DNA of 64,000 nt from Lachnospiraceae bacterium (GCA_024403235.1 JAKSSF010000005.1:33433-97432), one strand, 5' to 3'. Positions 45,703-53,318 are shown, counted from the stretch's first letter. Made by a program: numbers and translations. Notes: generated by a model from the letters alone, not told the origin.

Positions 45703-46632
45703 TTATTCAAACAGTGGTGTAGAGAAGTATCTTTCTGCAGTATCCGGAAGAACTGTAACCACTGTTTTTCCTTTCCCTAATTTCTTTGCCAGTTTAATGG
45801 CAGCAGCCACATTGGTACCACTGGAAATACCGCACATCAAACCTTCCAGTTTTGCCAGATTCTTGGATGTTTCCAAAGCTTCTTCATCTGTAATAATCTG
45901 AATATGTTTATAAATATCCAAATTCAATACAGGTGGGATTACACCGTCTCCAATACCCATCTGAATATGAGTTCCAATATTACCACCTGCTAAAATAGCT
46001 GCATTCTCCGGTTCCACAGCCCAGATTTCAATATCCGGATTAACGGCCTTTAAGGTTTCTCCAATGCCTGTAATGGTACCGCCGGTACCGATACCGGAGC
46101 AAAAGCCGTCAATGGGACCAGCCACCTGTTCTAAAATTTCTAAGCCTGTATGATGTCTGTGGACCATCGGATTGGCAGGATTTTCAAACTGCTGGGGAAC
46201 GAATACCTTAGGATTTTCAGCAGCCATTTGAGAAGCTTTTTTGGTACATTCTTCAATACAATCCCCAATATTACCGGCATCATGAACCAGAATGACTTTT
46301 GCACCATAATGCTCTACTAAAAGTCTCCGTTCCTGACTAACAGAATCCGGCATAATGATAATGGTTTCATAGCCTTTTACAGCGCTCACTAATGCCAACC
46401 CAATTCCCTGATTACCACTGGTAGGCTCTACAATAATAGAATCCGGTTTTAAGACACCACGCTTTTCTGCGTCGCAAATCATATTGTAGGCAGTTCTGGT
46501 TTTAATACTGCCGCCCACATTTAAACATTCAAACTTTACTAAAATTCTGGCGCTATCCTCATCCACCATACGAGAAGATAACTGAATCATGGGAGTATGG
46601 CCTATAGCCTCTAAAACATTGGAATAAATCAT
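45703..46632 (-). CDS. cysK: Cysteine synthase (O-acetylserine sulfhydrylase)
   Basis: A 309-residue fold-type II PLP enzyme. The Schiff-base lysine is in GGSIKTRTA and the substrate loop is TSGNQGIGLA; GSGIGTGGTITG would be the phosphate-binding loop, seen here as GIGTGGTITGIGE. It joins sulfide to O-acetylserine. Two positions are unusual: TSGNQG instead of TSGNTG, and SIKT instead of SVKD next to the lysine, so a related beta-replacement activity is possible. AGAAAGGAA precedes the ATG. It follows the phosphate transporter gene on the same strand after a terminator. Confidence 0.85.
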   Translation of the reverse strand: MIYSNVLEAIGHTPMIQLSSRMVDEDSARILVKFECLNVGGSIKTRTAYNMICDAEKRGVLKPDSIIVEPTSGNQGIGLALVSAVKGYETIIIMPDSVSQERRLLVEHYGAKVILVHDAGNIGDCIEECTKKASQMAAENPKVFVPQQFENPANPMVHRHHTGLEILEQVAGPIDGFCSGIGTGGTITGIGETLKAVNPDIEIWAVEPENAAILAGGNIGTHIQMGIGDGVIPPVLNLDIYKHIQIITDEEALETSKNLAKLEGLMCGISSGTNVAAAIKLAKKLGKGKTVVTVLPDTAERYFSTPLFE

Positions 46633-46693
46633 AAGAATTCCTTTCTACGCGATATTTGTTTTCTAAAGAAAATTAGTTTCCAAAAAATCTTTC

Positions 46694-46731
46694 GAAAAAA
46701 CAGTTCTGCATAAATACAATATGCAGAACTG
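46694..46731 (-). terminator. Terminator of the Na/Pi cotransporter gene
   Basis: On the minus strand CAGTTCTGCAT (46731-46721), a 9-base loop and ATGCAGAACTG (46711-46701) form an 11-base-pair stem followed by six T residues. It lies between the cotransporter and cysK. Confidence 0.9.
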
Positions 46732-46766
46732 CTATATTCTGATTATTTATTTGAAAAATAAACCAA

Positions 46767-48404
46767 TTATTTGATTACTTCACCGGGACGCTCTTTTAAG
46801 GCATACGCTAAGTTAATGGCATGGTCAGAACAACGCTCTAAATCCGTAACCAGATCGGAGAAAATAACACCACCCAAAGGATTACACTGGCTGTTCATGA
46901 ATCGCTCTACATGGTTGTGAATTAAATCTTTTTCATGACCATCTACGATTTGTTCCAACCGCTCGATTTCATCTAATTTCGAATAGTCTTCTGTAGCAAA
47001 AATCTCCAAACCAAGATTTACGGCAGCCATAGTGTCTTTTGCCATTTGGGTCAATTCTTTAACGGCTATATCTGAAATGGCAACTTTCTTGTTTGTCAAT
47101 TCTTCAATATATTCTGCAATGTTTTCTGCGTGGTCAGATAAACGTTCAATATCAGTAACAGCAATGGTCATCATAGACACACGGCGCATCTGATGAGGAT
47201 CCAAATCCAAAGTACGTAACTGCAACATAGCAGAGGCGATGGAGTGGTTTAATACATTGACAGTCTCTTCATGAGTATGTACGGATTCCACGATTGCCGG
47301 ATCATAGTCAAAGAAACAATCCAAAGCTCGCTGCAGATTTTTCACTGCAATGCGACCCATTCGAACGATTTCCAACTGCGTTTGTTTTACTGCTACAGAA
47401 GGAGGGATGTGTGTTAACTGTGTCATGTATACAAGAGTACGGTCCTTCAACATCTCGCCTTCTTCAGGCAGGACAGGAATAATTTTCTCGGATAATTTTA
47501 CAATAAATCCGGCAAATGGTAATTCCACTAAAACAGCAATAATAGAGAAGATGGTGTGTGTATTCGCTATCTGACGACCAATATCGCCGGGAGACAGAGA
47601 ACAAATCATCTGACGCAATGGGAATAGGTTAATCAATACAATCAGTAAAGTGGCACGAATCAAGTTGAATAAAAGATTCAATACAGCGGTTCTCTTACCA
47701 TTTCTGTTAGCGGTTAAGGAAGCTAATAAGTTAGGAGTTACAGAGCCGATGGCAGCACCGATTGCCAAGTACACGGCACCGTCATAATTCAGAAGCCCTT
47801 GCACTGCAAAAGCCTGGAAGATAACGATGGACGAAGAGGAACTCTGTAACAAAGCCGTAAAACCAATACCAAACAGTACAGCCAATGCAGGATTACTTAA
47901 GGTAGAGATGAACTGGATAAAGGCTGCAGACTGTGACAAAGGAGCAATAGCTGCCTTAATCATGGTAATACCTGCAAACAACATACCGAAGCCCATGATA
48001 ATGCTTCCCACATGCTTCAGTAAGGTCTTTTTAATGAACAACCACATCACTGCACCGATGAATAAAAGCAAAGGTGTGTAAGAACTTAAGTTAAAAGCTG
48101 TGATTTGGGCGGTAATAGTGGTACCGATGTTGGCACCCATGATTACGCCGATAGCCTGTGAAAGGTTCATCAGACCGGAGTTAACAAAACCAATAACCAT
48201 TACATCAGTAGCGGAAGAACTTTGCACCAAGACGGTCATTCCCAAGCCGGCCATAACAGCCACAAGCTTGTTTTTGGTAGCATGTTCCAAAATGGTTTGC
48301 AGGTTGTCACCGCAAGCATTTTTTAATCCGGAGGACATGATGCTCATACCCACCAGGAAAAGTCCTACACCCCCGAGTAATGAAAAAAATTCATAAATGG
48401 ACAT
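46767..48404 (-). CDS. Na/Pi cotransporter with C-terminal PhoU domain (NptA/YjbB-like)
   Basis: A 545-residue membrane protein. The N-terminal 310 residues hold two inverted PNaS repeats, each with a QSSS motif (LVQSSSATDVMVIG and LLQSSSSSIVIFQ), plus GANIGTTITA. The C-terminal 220 residues are a PhoU-like helical domain (LERIEQIVDGHEKDL-type helices, SDHAENIAEYI, CSDHAINLAYAL). It moves phosphate with sodium or exports it. An AAAGGAT site precedes the ATG. It is divergent from the ABC-F gene, and a strong terminator follows. Confidence 0.93.
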   Translation of the reverse strand: MSIYEFFSLLGGVGLFLVGMSIMSSGLKNACGDNLQTILEHATKNKLVAVMAGLGMTVLVQSSSATDVMVIGFVNSGLMNLSQAIGVIMGANIGTTITAQITAFNLSSYTPLLLFIGAVMWLFIKKTLLKHVGSIIMGFGMLFAGITMIKAAIAPLSQSAAFIQFISTLSNPALAVLFGIGFTALLQSSSSSIVIFQAFAVQGLLNYDGAVYLAIGAAIGSVTPNLLASLTANRNGKRTAVLNLLFNLIRATLLIVLINLFPLRQMICSLSPGDIGRQIANTHTIFSIIAVLVELPFAGFIVKLSEKIIPVLPEEGEMLKDRTLVYMTQLTHIPPSVAVKQTQLEIVRMGRIAVKNLQRALDCFFDYDPAIVESVHTHEETVNVLNHSIASAMLQLRTLDLDPHQMRRVSMMTIAVTDIERLSDHAENIAEYIEELTNKKVAISDIAVKELTQMAKDTMAAVNLGLEIFATEDYSKLDEIERLEQIVDGHEKDLIHNHVERFMNSQCNPLGGVIFSDLVTDLERCSDHAINLAYALKERPGEVIK

Positions 48405-48520
48405 TTTTTTATCCTTTCTTTATAAAGGGATACCTATATTTTCTCTCTTTTTCTCCCATAAATAGGTAGAAGAAAAAGGAAAGCCCAACATTTTCATATT
48501 ACCTTATTTTTATTTATTTG

Positions 48521-48559
48521 TCTTTAGAAAAATGAATAAAAGGGCTATTTTTCTAAAGA
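48521..48559. promoter_or_regulatory. Perfect 13-base inverted repeat between nptA-like and ABC-F genes
   Basis: TCTTTAGAAAAAT (48521-48533) and ATTTTTCTAAAGA (48547-48559) with a 13-base centre. It lies in a 275-base divergent gap and could be an operator or a leader hairpin of the ABC-F transcript. It is not followed by a T-run. Confidence 0.5.
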
Positions 48560-48679
48560 AATGCGATTTCTGAGAGGAAGTTTGGAAAAATTTAAGGTTT
48601 TCCTATATACGATAGGTGTTTGAGTATGATAAATTCTTAACAGCTACAAAGTATGTTATGAATAGAAAAGGAAAAGCTT

Positions 48680-50233
48680 ATGAGTATTTTAAATGTAGAA
48701 CATCTTAGCCACGGCTTTGGAGATAGAGAAATTTTTTCTGATGTGTCCTTTCGATTGTTAAAAGGTGAGCACATTGGCCTAATCGGTGCCAATGGAGAAG
48801 GAAAATCCACCTTTATGAATATTATTACAGGAAAGCTGCAGCCGGATGAAGGCAAGGTAGAGTGGGCAAAAAAGGTTCGCGTAGGCTATTTAGACCAGCA
48901 TACCGCTTTGGAAAAAGGGATGACCATTGGCAGCGTCTTGGCCTCCGCTTTTGAATTCTTGTATGAAATGGAAGCGGAAATGAATGGTATTTATGAAAAG
49001 CTAGGAGAAGCAGATCCGGAGCAGATGGACGAGCTTTTGGCAGAAGCGGGAACCTTACAGGATCTTTTGACCATGCATGACTTTTATATGATAGATGCCA
49101 AAGTAGAAGAAATTGCTAGGGCTTTAGGATTATTGGATTTGGGCCTGGATAAAGATGTGACGGACTTGAGCGGTGGCCAGAGAACCAAGGTTTTGATGGG
49201 GAAATTGTTATTAGAAAAACCGGATATTCTGCTGTTAGACGAGCTAACCAACTATTTGGACGCAGAGCACATTGAATGGCTGAAACGATATTTGAATGAG
49301 TATGAAAATGCCTTTATTTTGATTTCTCATGACATTCCTTTCTTAAATAGTGTTATCAATTTGATTTATCATATGGACAATAAGGAGCTGACTCGCTATG
49401 TGGGAGATTATGACAAGTTCCGGGAAGTCTACGAGATGAAAAAGTCTCAGCTGGAAGCAGCTTATAACAAACAACAGAAAGAAATTGCGGACTTAAAGGA
49501 TTTTGTGGCCAGAAACAAAGCCAGAGTGGCTACCAGAAATATGGCTATGTCCAGACAAAAGAAATTGGACAATATGGAAGTCATTGAGTTGGCAGCAGAG
49601 AAACCCAAACCGGAATTTCATTTTAAAATTGCCAGAACGCCCAGCCGTTATATTTTCCAGACTAAGGATTTGGTAATAGGGTATGAGGATCCCCTATCTT
49701 CCCCACTAAATCTGGAAATGGAAAGAGGAGACAAAATTGTCTTAACTGGTGCAAACGGTATTGGAAAAACCACTTTGTTAAAATACATTCTTGGACTAAT
49801 TCCTTCTCTGGAAGGCTCAGTGGAGCTTGGAGATTATCTGGAAATCGGCTATTTTGAACAGGAAATGGACCAGTCCATTACCACCACCTGTATCGAAGAA
49901 CTGTGGAAGGAATTCCCCGGTTTCACTCAATATGAAGTTCGTTCTGCTCTGGCAAAATGCGGCTTAACCACAAAACATATTGAAAGCCAGGTAAGAGTGC
50001 TCAGCGGTGGGGAGCAGGCAAAAGTAAGATTATGTAAACTAATCAACCGGGAAACCAATATTTTACTGTTGGACGAACCTACAAACCACCTGGATGTGGA
50101 TGCTAAAGCAGAACTGAAACGAGCATTAACAGAATACAAAGGTAGTATATTGATGGTCTGCCACGAACCGGAGTTTTATGAAGGCTTAGCTTCCAAGGTT
50201 TGGGACTGCTCCAAATGGACCACCAGGTTGTAA
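48680..50233 (+). CDS. ABC-F family ATPase
   Basis: A 517-residue cytoplasmic protein with two ABC domains and no membrane part; such proteins act on ribosomes in translation or antibiotic protection. Walker A motifs are GANGEGKST and GANGIGKTT; signatures are LSGGQRTKV and LSGGEQAKV; both catalytic glutamates remain. The first Walker B region reads DELTNYLD where DEPTNHLD is usual. The linker of about 80 charged residues (about residues 245-310) is the P-site-tRNA-interaction motif. The length and lack of extra arms fit housekeeping types (YkpA/YbiT-like) rather than a known resistance determinant, but resistance cannot be excluded. Confidence 0.9.
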   Translation: MSILNVEHLSHGFGDREIFSDVSFRLLKGEHIGLIGANGEGKSTFMNIITGKLQPDEGKVEWAKKVRVGYLDQHTALEKGMTIGSVLASAFEFLYEMEAEMNGIYEKLGEADPEQMDELLAEAGTLQDLLTMHDFYMIDAKVEEIARALGLLDLGLDKDVTDLSGGQRTKVLMGKLLLEKPDILLLDELTNYLDAEHIEWLKRYLNEYENAFILISHDIPFLNSVINLIYHMDNKELTRYVGDYDKFREVYEMKKSQLEAAYNKQQKEIADLKDFVARNKARVATRNMAMSRQKKLDNMEVIELAAEKPKPEFHFKIARTPSRYIFQTKDLVIGYEDPLSSPLNLEMERGDKIVLTGANGIGKTTLLKYILGLIPSLEGSVELGDYLEIGYFEQEMDQSITTTCIEELWKEFPGFTQYEVRSALAKCGLTTKHIESQVRVLSGGEQAKVRLCKLINRETNILLLDEPTNHLDVDAKAELKRALTEYKGSILMVCHEPEFYEGLASKVWDCSKWTTRL

Positions 50234-50383
50234 TATAGATCGATGATAGTAATGCAGGTGATAAGAAAGAAAAAATATCTGATAAACCCTATGTAGATTG
50301 ATGAACATAAAAGGAGCCAAATGATTTTTGTAAAGCTGGAAATATAGAATTTGCGGCAGAAAAGTATATGTAAAGGAAGGATT

Positions 50384-51358
50384 ATGAAGGCAGATAGAAA
50401 TAAGACAATTGATATGTCAGTGGAAGAGGGCGGAGAATATCTTGAAAGATGTATTACTGTTTCGGAAAAAGTTAATTTAGATACGGTTCTTGATAGAACA
50501 ATATTGGGTGATACATTAGAAACGTTACGATTATTGCCGGAAAAATCAGTAGACTTATTGATCGTAGACCCACCCTATAATCTGGATAAAAATTTTCACG
50601 GAAATAAGTTTAATAAAACTTCCGATGAACTGTATGAGGAATATACGGAAAATTGGGTTTCTTTGGTTACTCCACTTTTGAAAGATGCTGCCACTATTTA
50701 TGTGTGTTGCGATTGGCAGTCAAGTTTAGCAATTGGAATGGTATTAAAGCGACATTTCCATGTACAAAACAGAATCACATGGCAAAGAGAAAAGGGAAGA
50801 GGGGCCCTTTCCAATTGGAAAAATGGTATGGAAGATATCTGGTTTGCCACTAATTCGAAGACTTACACATTCAATGTGGAAGATGTAAAAATAAGAAGAA
50901 AAGTGTTAGCACCCTATAAGGTTGATGGGAAACCAAAAGATTGGGAGGAAACAGAACAGGGTGATTTTAGAAATACATATCCATCTAATTTTTGGGACGA
51001 TATTTCCATTCCCTATTGGTCTATGCCTGAAAATACAGCCCATCCCACACAAAAACCGGAAAAACTTTTGGCCAAGCTGATACTGGCAAGTTCTAATTCG
51101 GGAGATGTAATATTAGATCCCTTTTTAGGTTCAGGTTCCACGTCGGTAACTGCAAAAAAATTAGGCAGACATTATATTGGCATAGAGCAAAACGAACAGT
51201 ATTGTGTCTGGGCAGAAAAAAGATTGGAAATGGCAGATTCCGACACAACTATTCAAGGTTATGCGGATGGTGTATTTTGGGAGAGAAATTCAAATGCTTT
51301 GCAACAGAAGTATAGAAAACAACACCGATATTTTGAGAAAGTAAGAGGCCGGAAATGA
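50384..51358 (+). CDS. Orphan site-specific DNA methyltransferase (beta class)
   Basis: The start is ATG 50384 after AAGGAAGG, giving 324 residues. Motif IV DPPYN lies at residues 62-65 and the AdoMet-binding motif I (DPFLGSGSTSVTA) near the C-terminus at about residue 248, the order of beta-class N6-adenine or N4-cytosine methyltransferases. HPTQKPEKLLAKLI just before motif I is a conserved companion. DPPY suggests adenine methylation. No restriction gene is next to it, and the 510 bases downstream hold no large gene, so it is solitary, and its job may be regulatory or protective. It marks the start of accessory DNA. Confidence 0.9.
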   Translation: MKADRNKTIDMSVEEGGEYLERCITVSEKVNLDTVLDRTILGDTLETLRLLPEKSVDLLIVDPPYNLDKNFHGNKFNKTSDELYEEYTENWVSLVTPLLKDAATIYVCCDWQSSLAIGMVLKRHFHVQNRITWQREKGRGALSNWKNGMEDIWFATNSKTYTFNVEDVKIRRKVLAPYKVDGKPKDWEETEQGDFRNTYPSNFWDDISIPYWSMPENTAHPTQKPEKLLAKLILASSNSGDVILDPFLGSGSTSVTAKKLGRHYIGIEQNEQYCVWAEKRLEMADSDTTIQGYADGVFWERNSNALQQKYRKQHRYFEKVRGRK

Positions 51359-51373
51359 TAAAAATCTTATTCA

Positions 51374-51448
51374 TCTGCCACGGCAGGACGGAGGCTTGAA
51401 AGCCTTTATTTGCCTGTATCGCGGCAAAATTTGGCATATCGTGGCAGA
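51374..51448. other. Folded element closed by a perfect 9-base-pair stem
   Basis: TCTGCCACG (51374-51382) and CGTGGCAGA (51440-51448) are complementary. Inside are AGGCT/AGCCT with a TGAA loop and TGCC/GGCA. A branched RNA or a recombination/attachment structure is possible. It starts 16 bases after the orphan methyltransferase stop. Confidence 0.45.
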
Positions 51449-51537
51449 CGAATAACACTTTGACTACGGTATTACTACGAATGACGGAATGTAAAATGAA
51501 AATGTCATGATGATAGTTTCATTATGGGCTCAGAGGT

Positions 51538-51688
51538 ATCGTTAAAACGTTTGATGGTCAATGTGATGTAAATGGTGGCAATATTTCAAGAATCCTTATT
51601 TTACAGGCTTTCTGAGAATCGTTAAATTGTTCGAAGTAATCGTTAAAAGATTAGGGTAAATCGTTAAATTGTTAGCTCAATCGTTAAA
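51538..51688 (+). repeat. Five iteron-like AATCGTTAAA repeats
   Basis: ATCGTTAAA occurs at 51538, 51618, 51639, 51660 and 51680. The last four are spaced 21, 21 and 20 bases, near two turns of the helix. They alternate between two flanks: AATCGTTAAATTGTT and AATCGTTAAAAGAT, so the unit may be a duplicated 42-base pair. Iterons of a replication or partition site, or protein-binding sites, are plausible. Confidence 0.75.
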
Positions 51689-51718
51689 AGATACAGGAAT
51701 CGAAACTGTATCTTTTTT
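51689..51718 (+). terminator. Terminator immediately after the iteron-like repeats
   Basis: AGATACAG (51689-51696), a 9-base loop and CTGTATCT (51706-51713) followed by a T-run. It implies a rightward transcript through the repeats. Confidence 0.75.
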
Positions 51719-51808
51719 ATTTTCGTAGAAAAGTATTTTGGAAAATGGTCAATGTAATTCTGGATAAAATCATGATATATCAAGAACAGCATTGACTATT
51801 ATTTGAAC

Positions 51809-51847
51809 TTGTGCTATACACACGATTGACGTATAATGTGTGTATAG
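51809..51847 (+). promoter_or_regulatory. Promoter of the ribbon-helix-helix gene with palindromic operator
   Basis: TTGTGC (51809-51814), 17 bases, TATAAT (51832-51837). CTATACACAC (51814-51823) and GTGTGTATAG (51838-51847) form a perfect 10-base inverted repeat flanking the -10 element, a typical autorepressor site. Confidence 0.65.
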
Positions 51848-51868
51848 TTCTTGAAAGTGAGGTTGTTC

Positions 51869-52051
51869 ATGAAAAAACGAGTTAATATATCACTTGATGA
51901 AGAAATAGCTGATCAAATTAAAATATTAGCTAAAGATTCACATAGAAATGTGTCGCAATGGATAACGGATGCTGTATGTGATGCAATGGAAAAATCAAAT
52001 ACAAAAAGCGCAAAGGGGAAGAAAAATGGACAGAACCGCAATAATAAATAG
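51869..52051 (+). CDS. Ribbon-helix-helix DNA-binding protein
   Basis: The start is ATG 51869, eight bases after GTGAGG; an in-frame TTG lies at 51851. The 60-residue protein begins MKKRVNISLDEEIADQI, the beta strand and first helix of the Arc/CopG fold, and continues through LAKDSHRNVSQWITDAV, the second helix, to a short basic tail. It should dimerise and bind palindromic DNA. The inverted repeat around its own promoter suggests autorepression. No toxin gene follows on the same strand, so an antitoxin role lacks support; partition or copy-control functions are known for relatives on plasmids and integrative elements. Confidence 0.82.
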   Translation: MKKRVNISLDEEIADQIKILAKDSHRNVSQWITDAVCDAMEKSNTKSAKGKKNGQNRNNK

Positions 52052-52063
52052 AGTTGGAATAGA

Positions 52064-52171
52064 TTACCATACACCGAATTCTCCTTCGTGAAGAGGAAGA
52101 TTGTTGTAACTACGTCTGTTATCGTAGTTATGGTTGTCATTGGTTGTCTGTGATACATTTTGATTTTTCAT
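52064..52171 (-). CDS. 35-residue Asn-rich peptide
   Basis: A small gene with ATG at 52171 and TAA at 52064. AAAGGAG (plus strand CTCCTTT at 52181-52187) is nine bases upstream. The peptide begins MKNQNVSQTTNDNHNYD and ends GEFGVW; it is polar, rich in Asn, and has no membrane segment. I know no relative. It converges with the ribbon-helix-helix gene, leaving 12 bases between the stops. Upstream lies a 93-base hairpin and then another small gene on the same strand. Support rests on the ribosome binding site and position. Confidence 0.45.
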   Translation of the reverse strand: MKNQNVSQTTNDNHNYDNRRSYNNLPLHEGEFGVW

Positions 52172-52196
52172 TTTGTTCGTCTCCTTTGGATTTGTG

Positions 52197-52289
52197 ATCC
52201 GCAGAAGCCGAACATCCGTAGAAACAGAAGACGACCGGGATAGTACTTGGATTAAGTAACTATCACGGCCGTCATGCAGCTCTGCGGAT
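52197..52289 (-). other. Large hairpin element between two small genes
   Basis: ATCCGCAGA (52197-52205) and TCTGCGGAT (52281-52289) form the closing stem. Inside, GACGACCGGGATAGTACT (52230-52247) pairs with AGTAACTATCACGGCCGTC (52255-52273) with one G-U, one mismatch and one bulge. On the minus strand it forms the leader of the 35-residue gene and follows the 69-residue gene. It could be a structured RNA, a leader control element or a single-strand DNA hairpin. It has no T-run. Confidence 0.6.
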
Positions 52290-52307
52290 TAGTTTAGTAG
52301 ATTTTAT

Positions 52308-52517
52308 TTACGAAGCTTTTTCGTAGCTTCTTACGCTGAACGTGTTATAACCGGTTCTGAGAACTTCGGTTATTACACCCTGTCTCTCGATGGTAAATAC
52401 TTCACCGGGAGATAGAATGGTGCTTGTTAGTTGACCTTTATATAAGGATTCAACCAAGCCTGTTAATGCGTCACCTCTACATGTGAGGCGACCCTTGCAG
52501 TCTTTTATATCCTGCAT
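52308..52517 (-). CDS. 69-residue small protein of unknown function
   Basis: The start is ATG 52517, after AAAGGAGG four bases upstream. The product begins MQDIKDCKGRLTCRGDALTG, has the segment STILSPGEVFTIERQGVITE and ends SVRSYEKAS. Secondary structure looks beta-rich, suggesting a small barrel. No membrane segment or known domain is recognised. The promoter region has a sequence shared with the promoter of the nearby XRE gene, so both are probably under one repressor. It may be an accessory protein of an integrative element or phage. Confidence 0.7.
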   Translation of the reverse strand: MQDIKDCKGRLTCRGDALTGLVESLYKGQLTSTILSPGEVFTIERQGVITEVLRTGYNTFSVRSYEKAS

Positions 52518-52534
52518 AGAACCTCCTTTCTGTA

Positions 52535-52580
52535 AATTCGTCAATTAGCGACTACGCTTATTAGCGAAGTATTAGATTAA
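52535..52580 (-). promoter_or_regulatory. Operator-like sequence of the 69-residue gene
   Basis: On the minus strand TAATCTAATACTTCGC runs into ATAAGCG and GTCGCTAATT. The plus-strand core TACGCTTATTAGCGAA (52554-52569) contains CGCT/AGCG around TTAT. The same arrangement occurs before the XRE gene at 53721-53757. Confidence 0.6.
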
Positions 52581-52602
52581 AAAAATAGGAGCTGATCTGT
52601 AA

Positions 52603-53316
52603 TTAAGAGAGGAGGCCAAGCTCCGTGAGACGTATTGCGGCTGAGGTTTGAGATACTTGATAGAACCCTGCAAACTGTTCCAGTATCCATTTGGATTTAG
52701 AAATAAATCCGGCAGAAACAAAAGGATTCTTTTTGCTTCTTTCGATAATCATCTGAAAAGCTTCTTCAACGGTTTCTTGTGGCATAAGAATTCTAGGTGC
52801 AATTCCGTTGGCTTGCCATTCCAGCCAGTCAATGTCATCCCATACATCTTTGTAGTTTTCATCTTTGGGATTGATAGGGCATTTATATGCTATTGCGCGG
52901 TCCTTTTCAAATGCCTCCAGTGCCAGAAAATAGTTCCTGTGAAAAATCCAATGAACGCATTCATGAGAGATAGTATTTCTTTTGCTTCCATGATTGCGTT
53001 TTAAGTAAGTATCGGGATCGATAATCATTGTCTGAGCCTCAACCTGGATTTCTCGATATTCATCCTCTTGGGGATCGTAGATTTCAACTAAACCGTCTGT
53101 AAAACACATTTGACCAAGAATGCTCAGATCTTCAGAGAGGCTGTATTCTATGATTTTTAGATGAAGCTTCTCTGTAGCAATTTGTTCAATAGGAACTGCC
53201 ATAGGTCTTTCAAGTGCTTCTGGACAGAACTTAGATAGAATTTCGCTTGCCTTGTCGTCGAATTGGCTCTTATACATTCTTGGGACAAGTGAGCTTAAAT
53301 ACTGTTCTTTCGTCAT
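52603..53316 (-). CDS. ImmA/IrrE-family metallopeptidase
   Basis: A 237-residue zinc protease. HECVH in TISHECVHWIFH gives the HExxH zinc site and EWQANGIAPRILMP contains the downstream acidic ligand, as in ImmA/IrrE. The N-terminus is a helical extension. ImmA proteins cleave their partner repressor and induce mobile elements after DNA damage. The gene lies two bases after the XRE regulator gene and is co-transcribed, the usual immR-immA pairing of integrative elements and phages. Confidence 0.9.
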   Translation of the reverse strand: MTKEQYLSSLVPRMYKSQFDDKASEILSKFCPEALERPMAVPIEQIATEKLHLKIIEYSLSEDLSILGQMCFTDGLVEIYDPQEDEYREIQVEAQTMIIDPDTYLKRNHGSKRNTISHECVHWIFHRNYFLALEAFEKDRAIAYKCPINPKDENYKDVWDDIDWLEWQANGIAPRILMPQETVEEAFQMIIERSKKNPFVSAGFISKSKWILEQFAGFYQVSQTSAAIRLTELGLLS

Positions 53317-53318
53317 GT

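Larger units (their letters stand above)
51359..51868. other. Non-coding stretch with structured and repeated elements
   Basis: These 510 bases have no convincing gene. They contain a 75-base folded element, five AATCGTTAAA-type repeats, a terminator and the ribbon-helix-helix promoter with its operator, each listed separately. The sequence from 51449 to 51537 and from 51719 to 51800 shows nothing I can name. Confidence 0.7.

Noticed and set aside
50234..50383. Possible leader peptide or gene remnant before the orphan methyltransferase
   Set aside because: An ATG after AAAAGGAG at about 50321 gives only eight codons, and a neighbouring frame shows a short peptide-like stretch (NDFCKAGNIEFAAEKYM) without a start; too little to support a gene.
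51538..51688. CRISPR array
   Set aside because: Repeats are about 10-15 bases with 6-base spacers, far too short, and no cas gene is present in the window.
51538..52051. Type III toxin-antitoxin locus (repeat RNA, terminator, toxin)
   Set aside because: The repeat-terminator-gene order resembles toxI-toxN, but the downstream gene has its own promoter and operator and encodes a 60-residue ribbon-helix-helix protein, not a ToxN-type nuclease.
51913..52158. 81-codon minus-strand open frame overlapping the ribbon-helix-helix gene
   Set aside because: Its frame differs from the 35-residue gene that has the AAAGGAG site at 52181-52187, and it runs antisense through the ribbon-helix-helix gene.
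52197..52289. Integron attC site
   Set aside because: It is an imperfect palindrome of suitable size, but the conserved GTTRRRY/RYYYAAC ends are missing.
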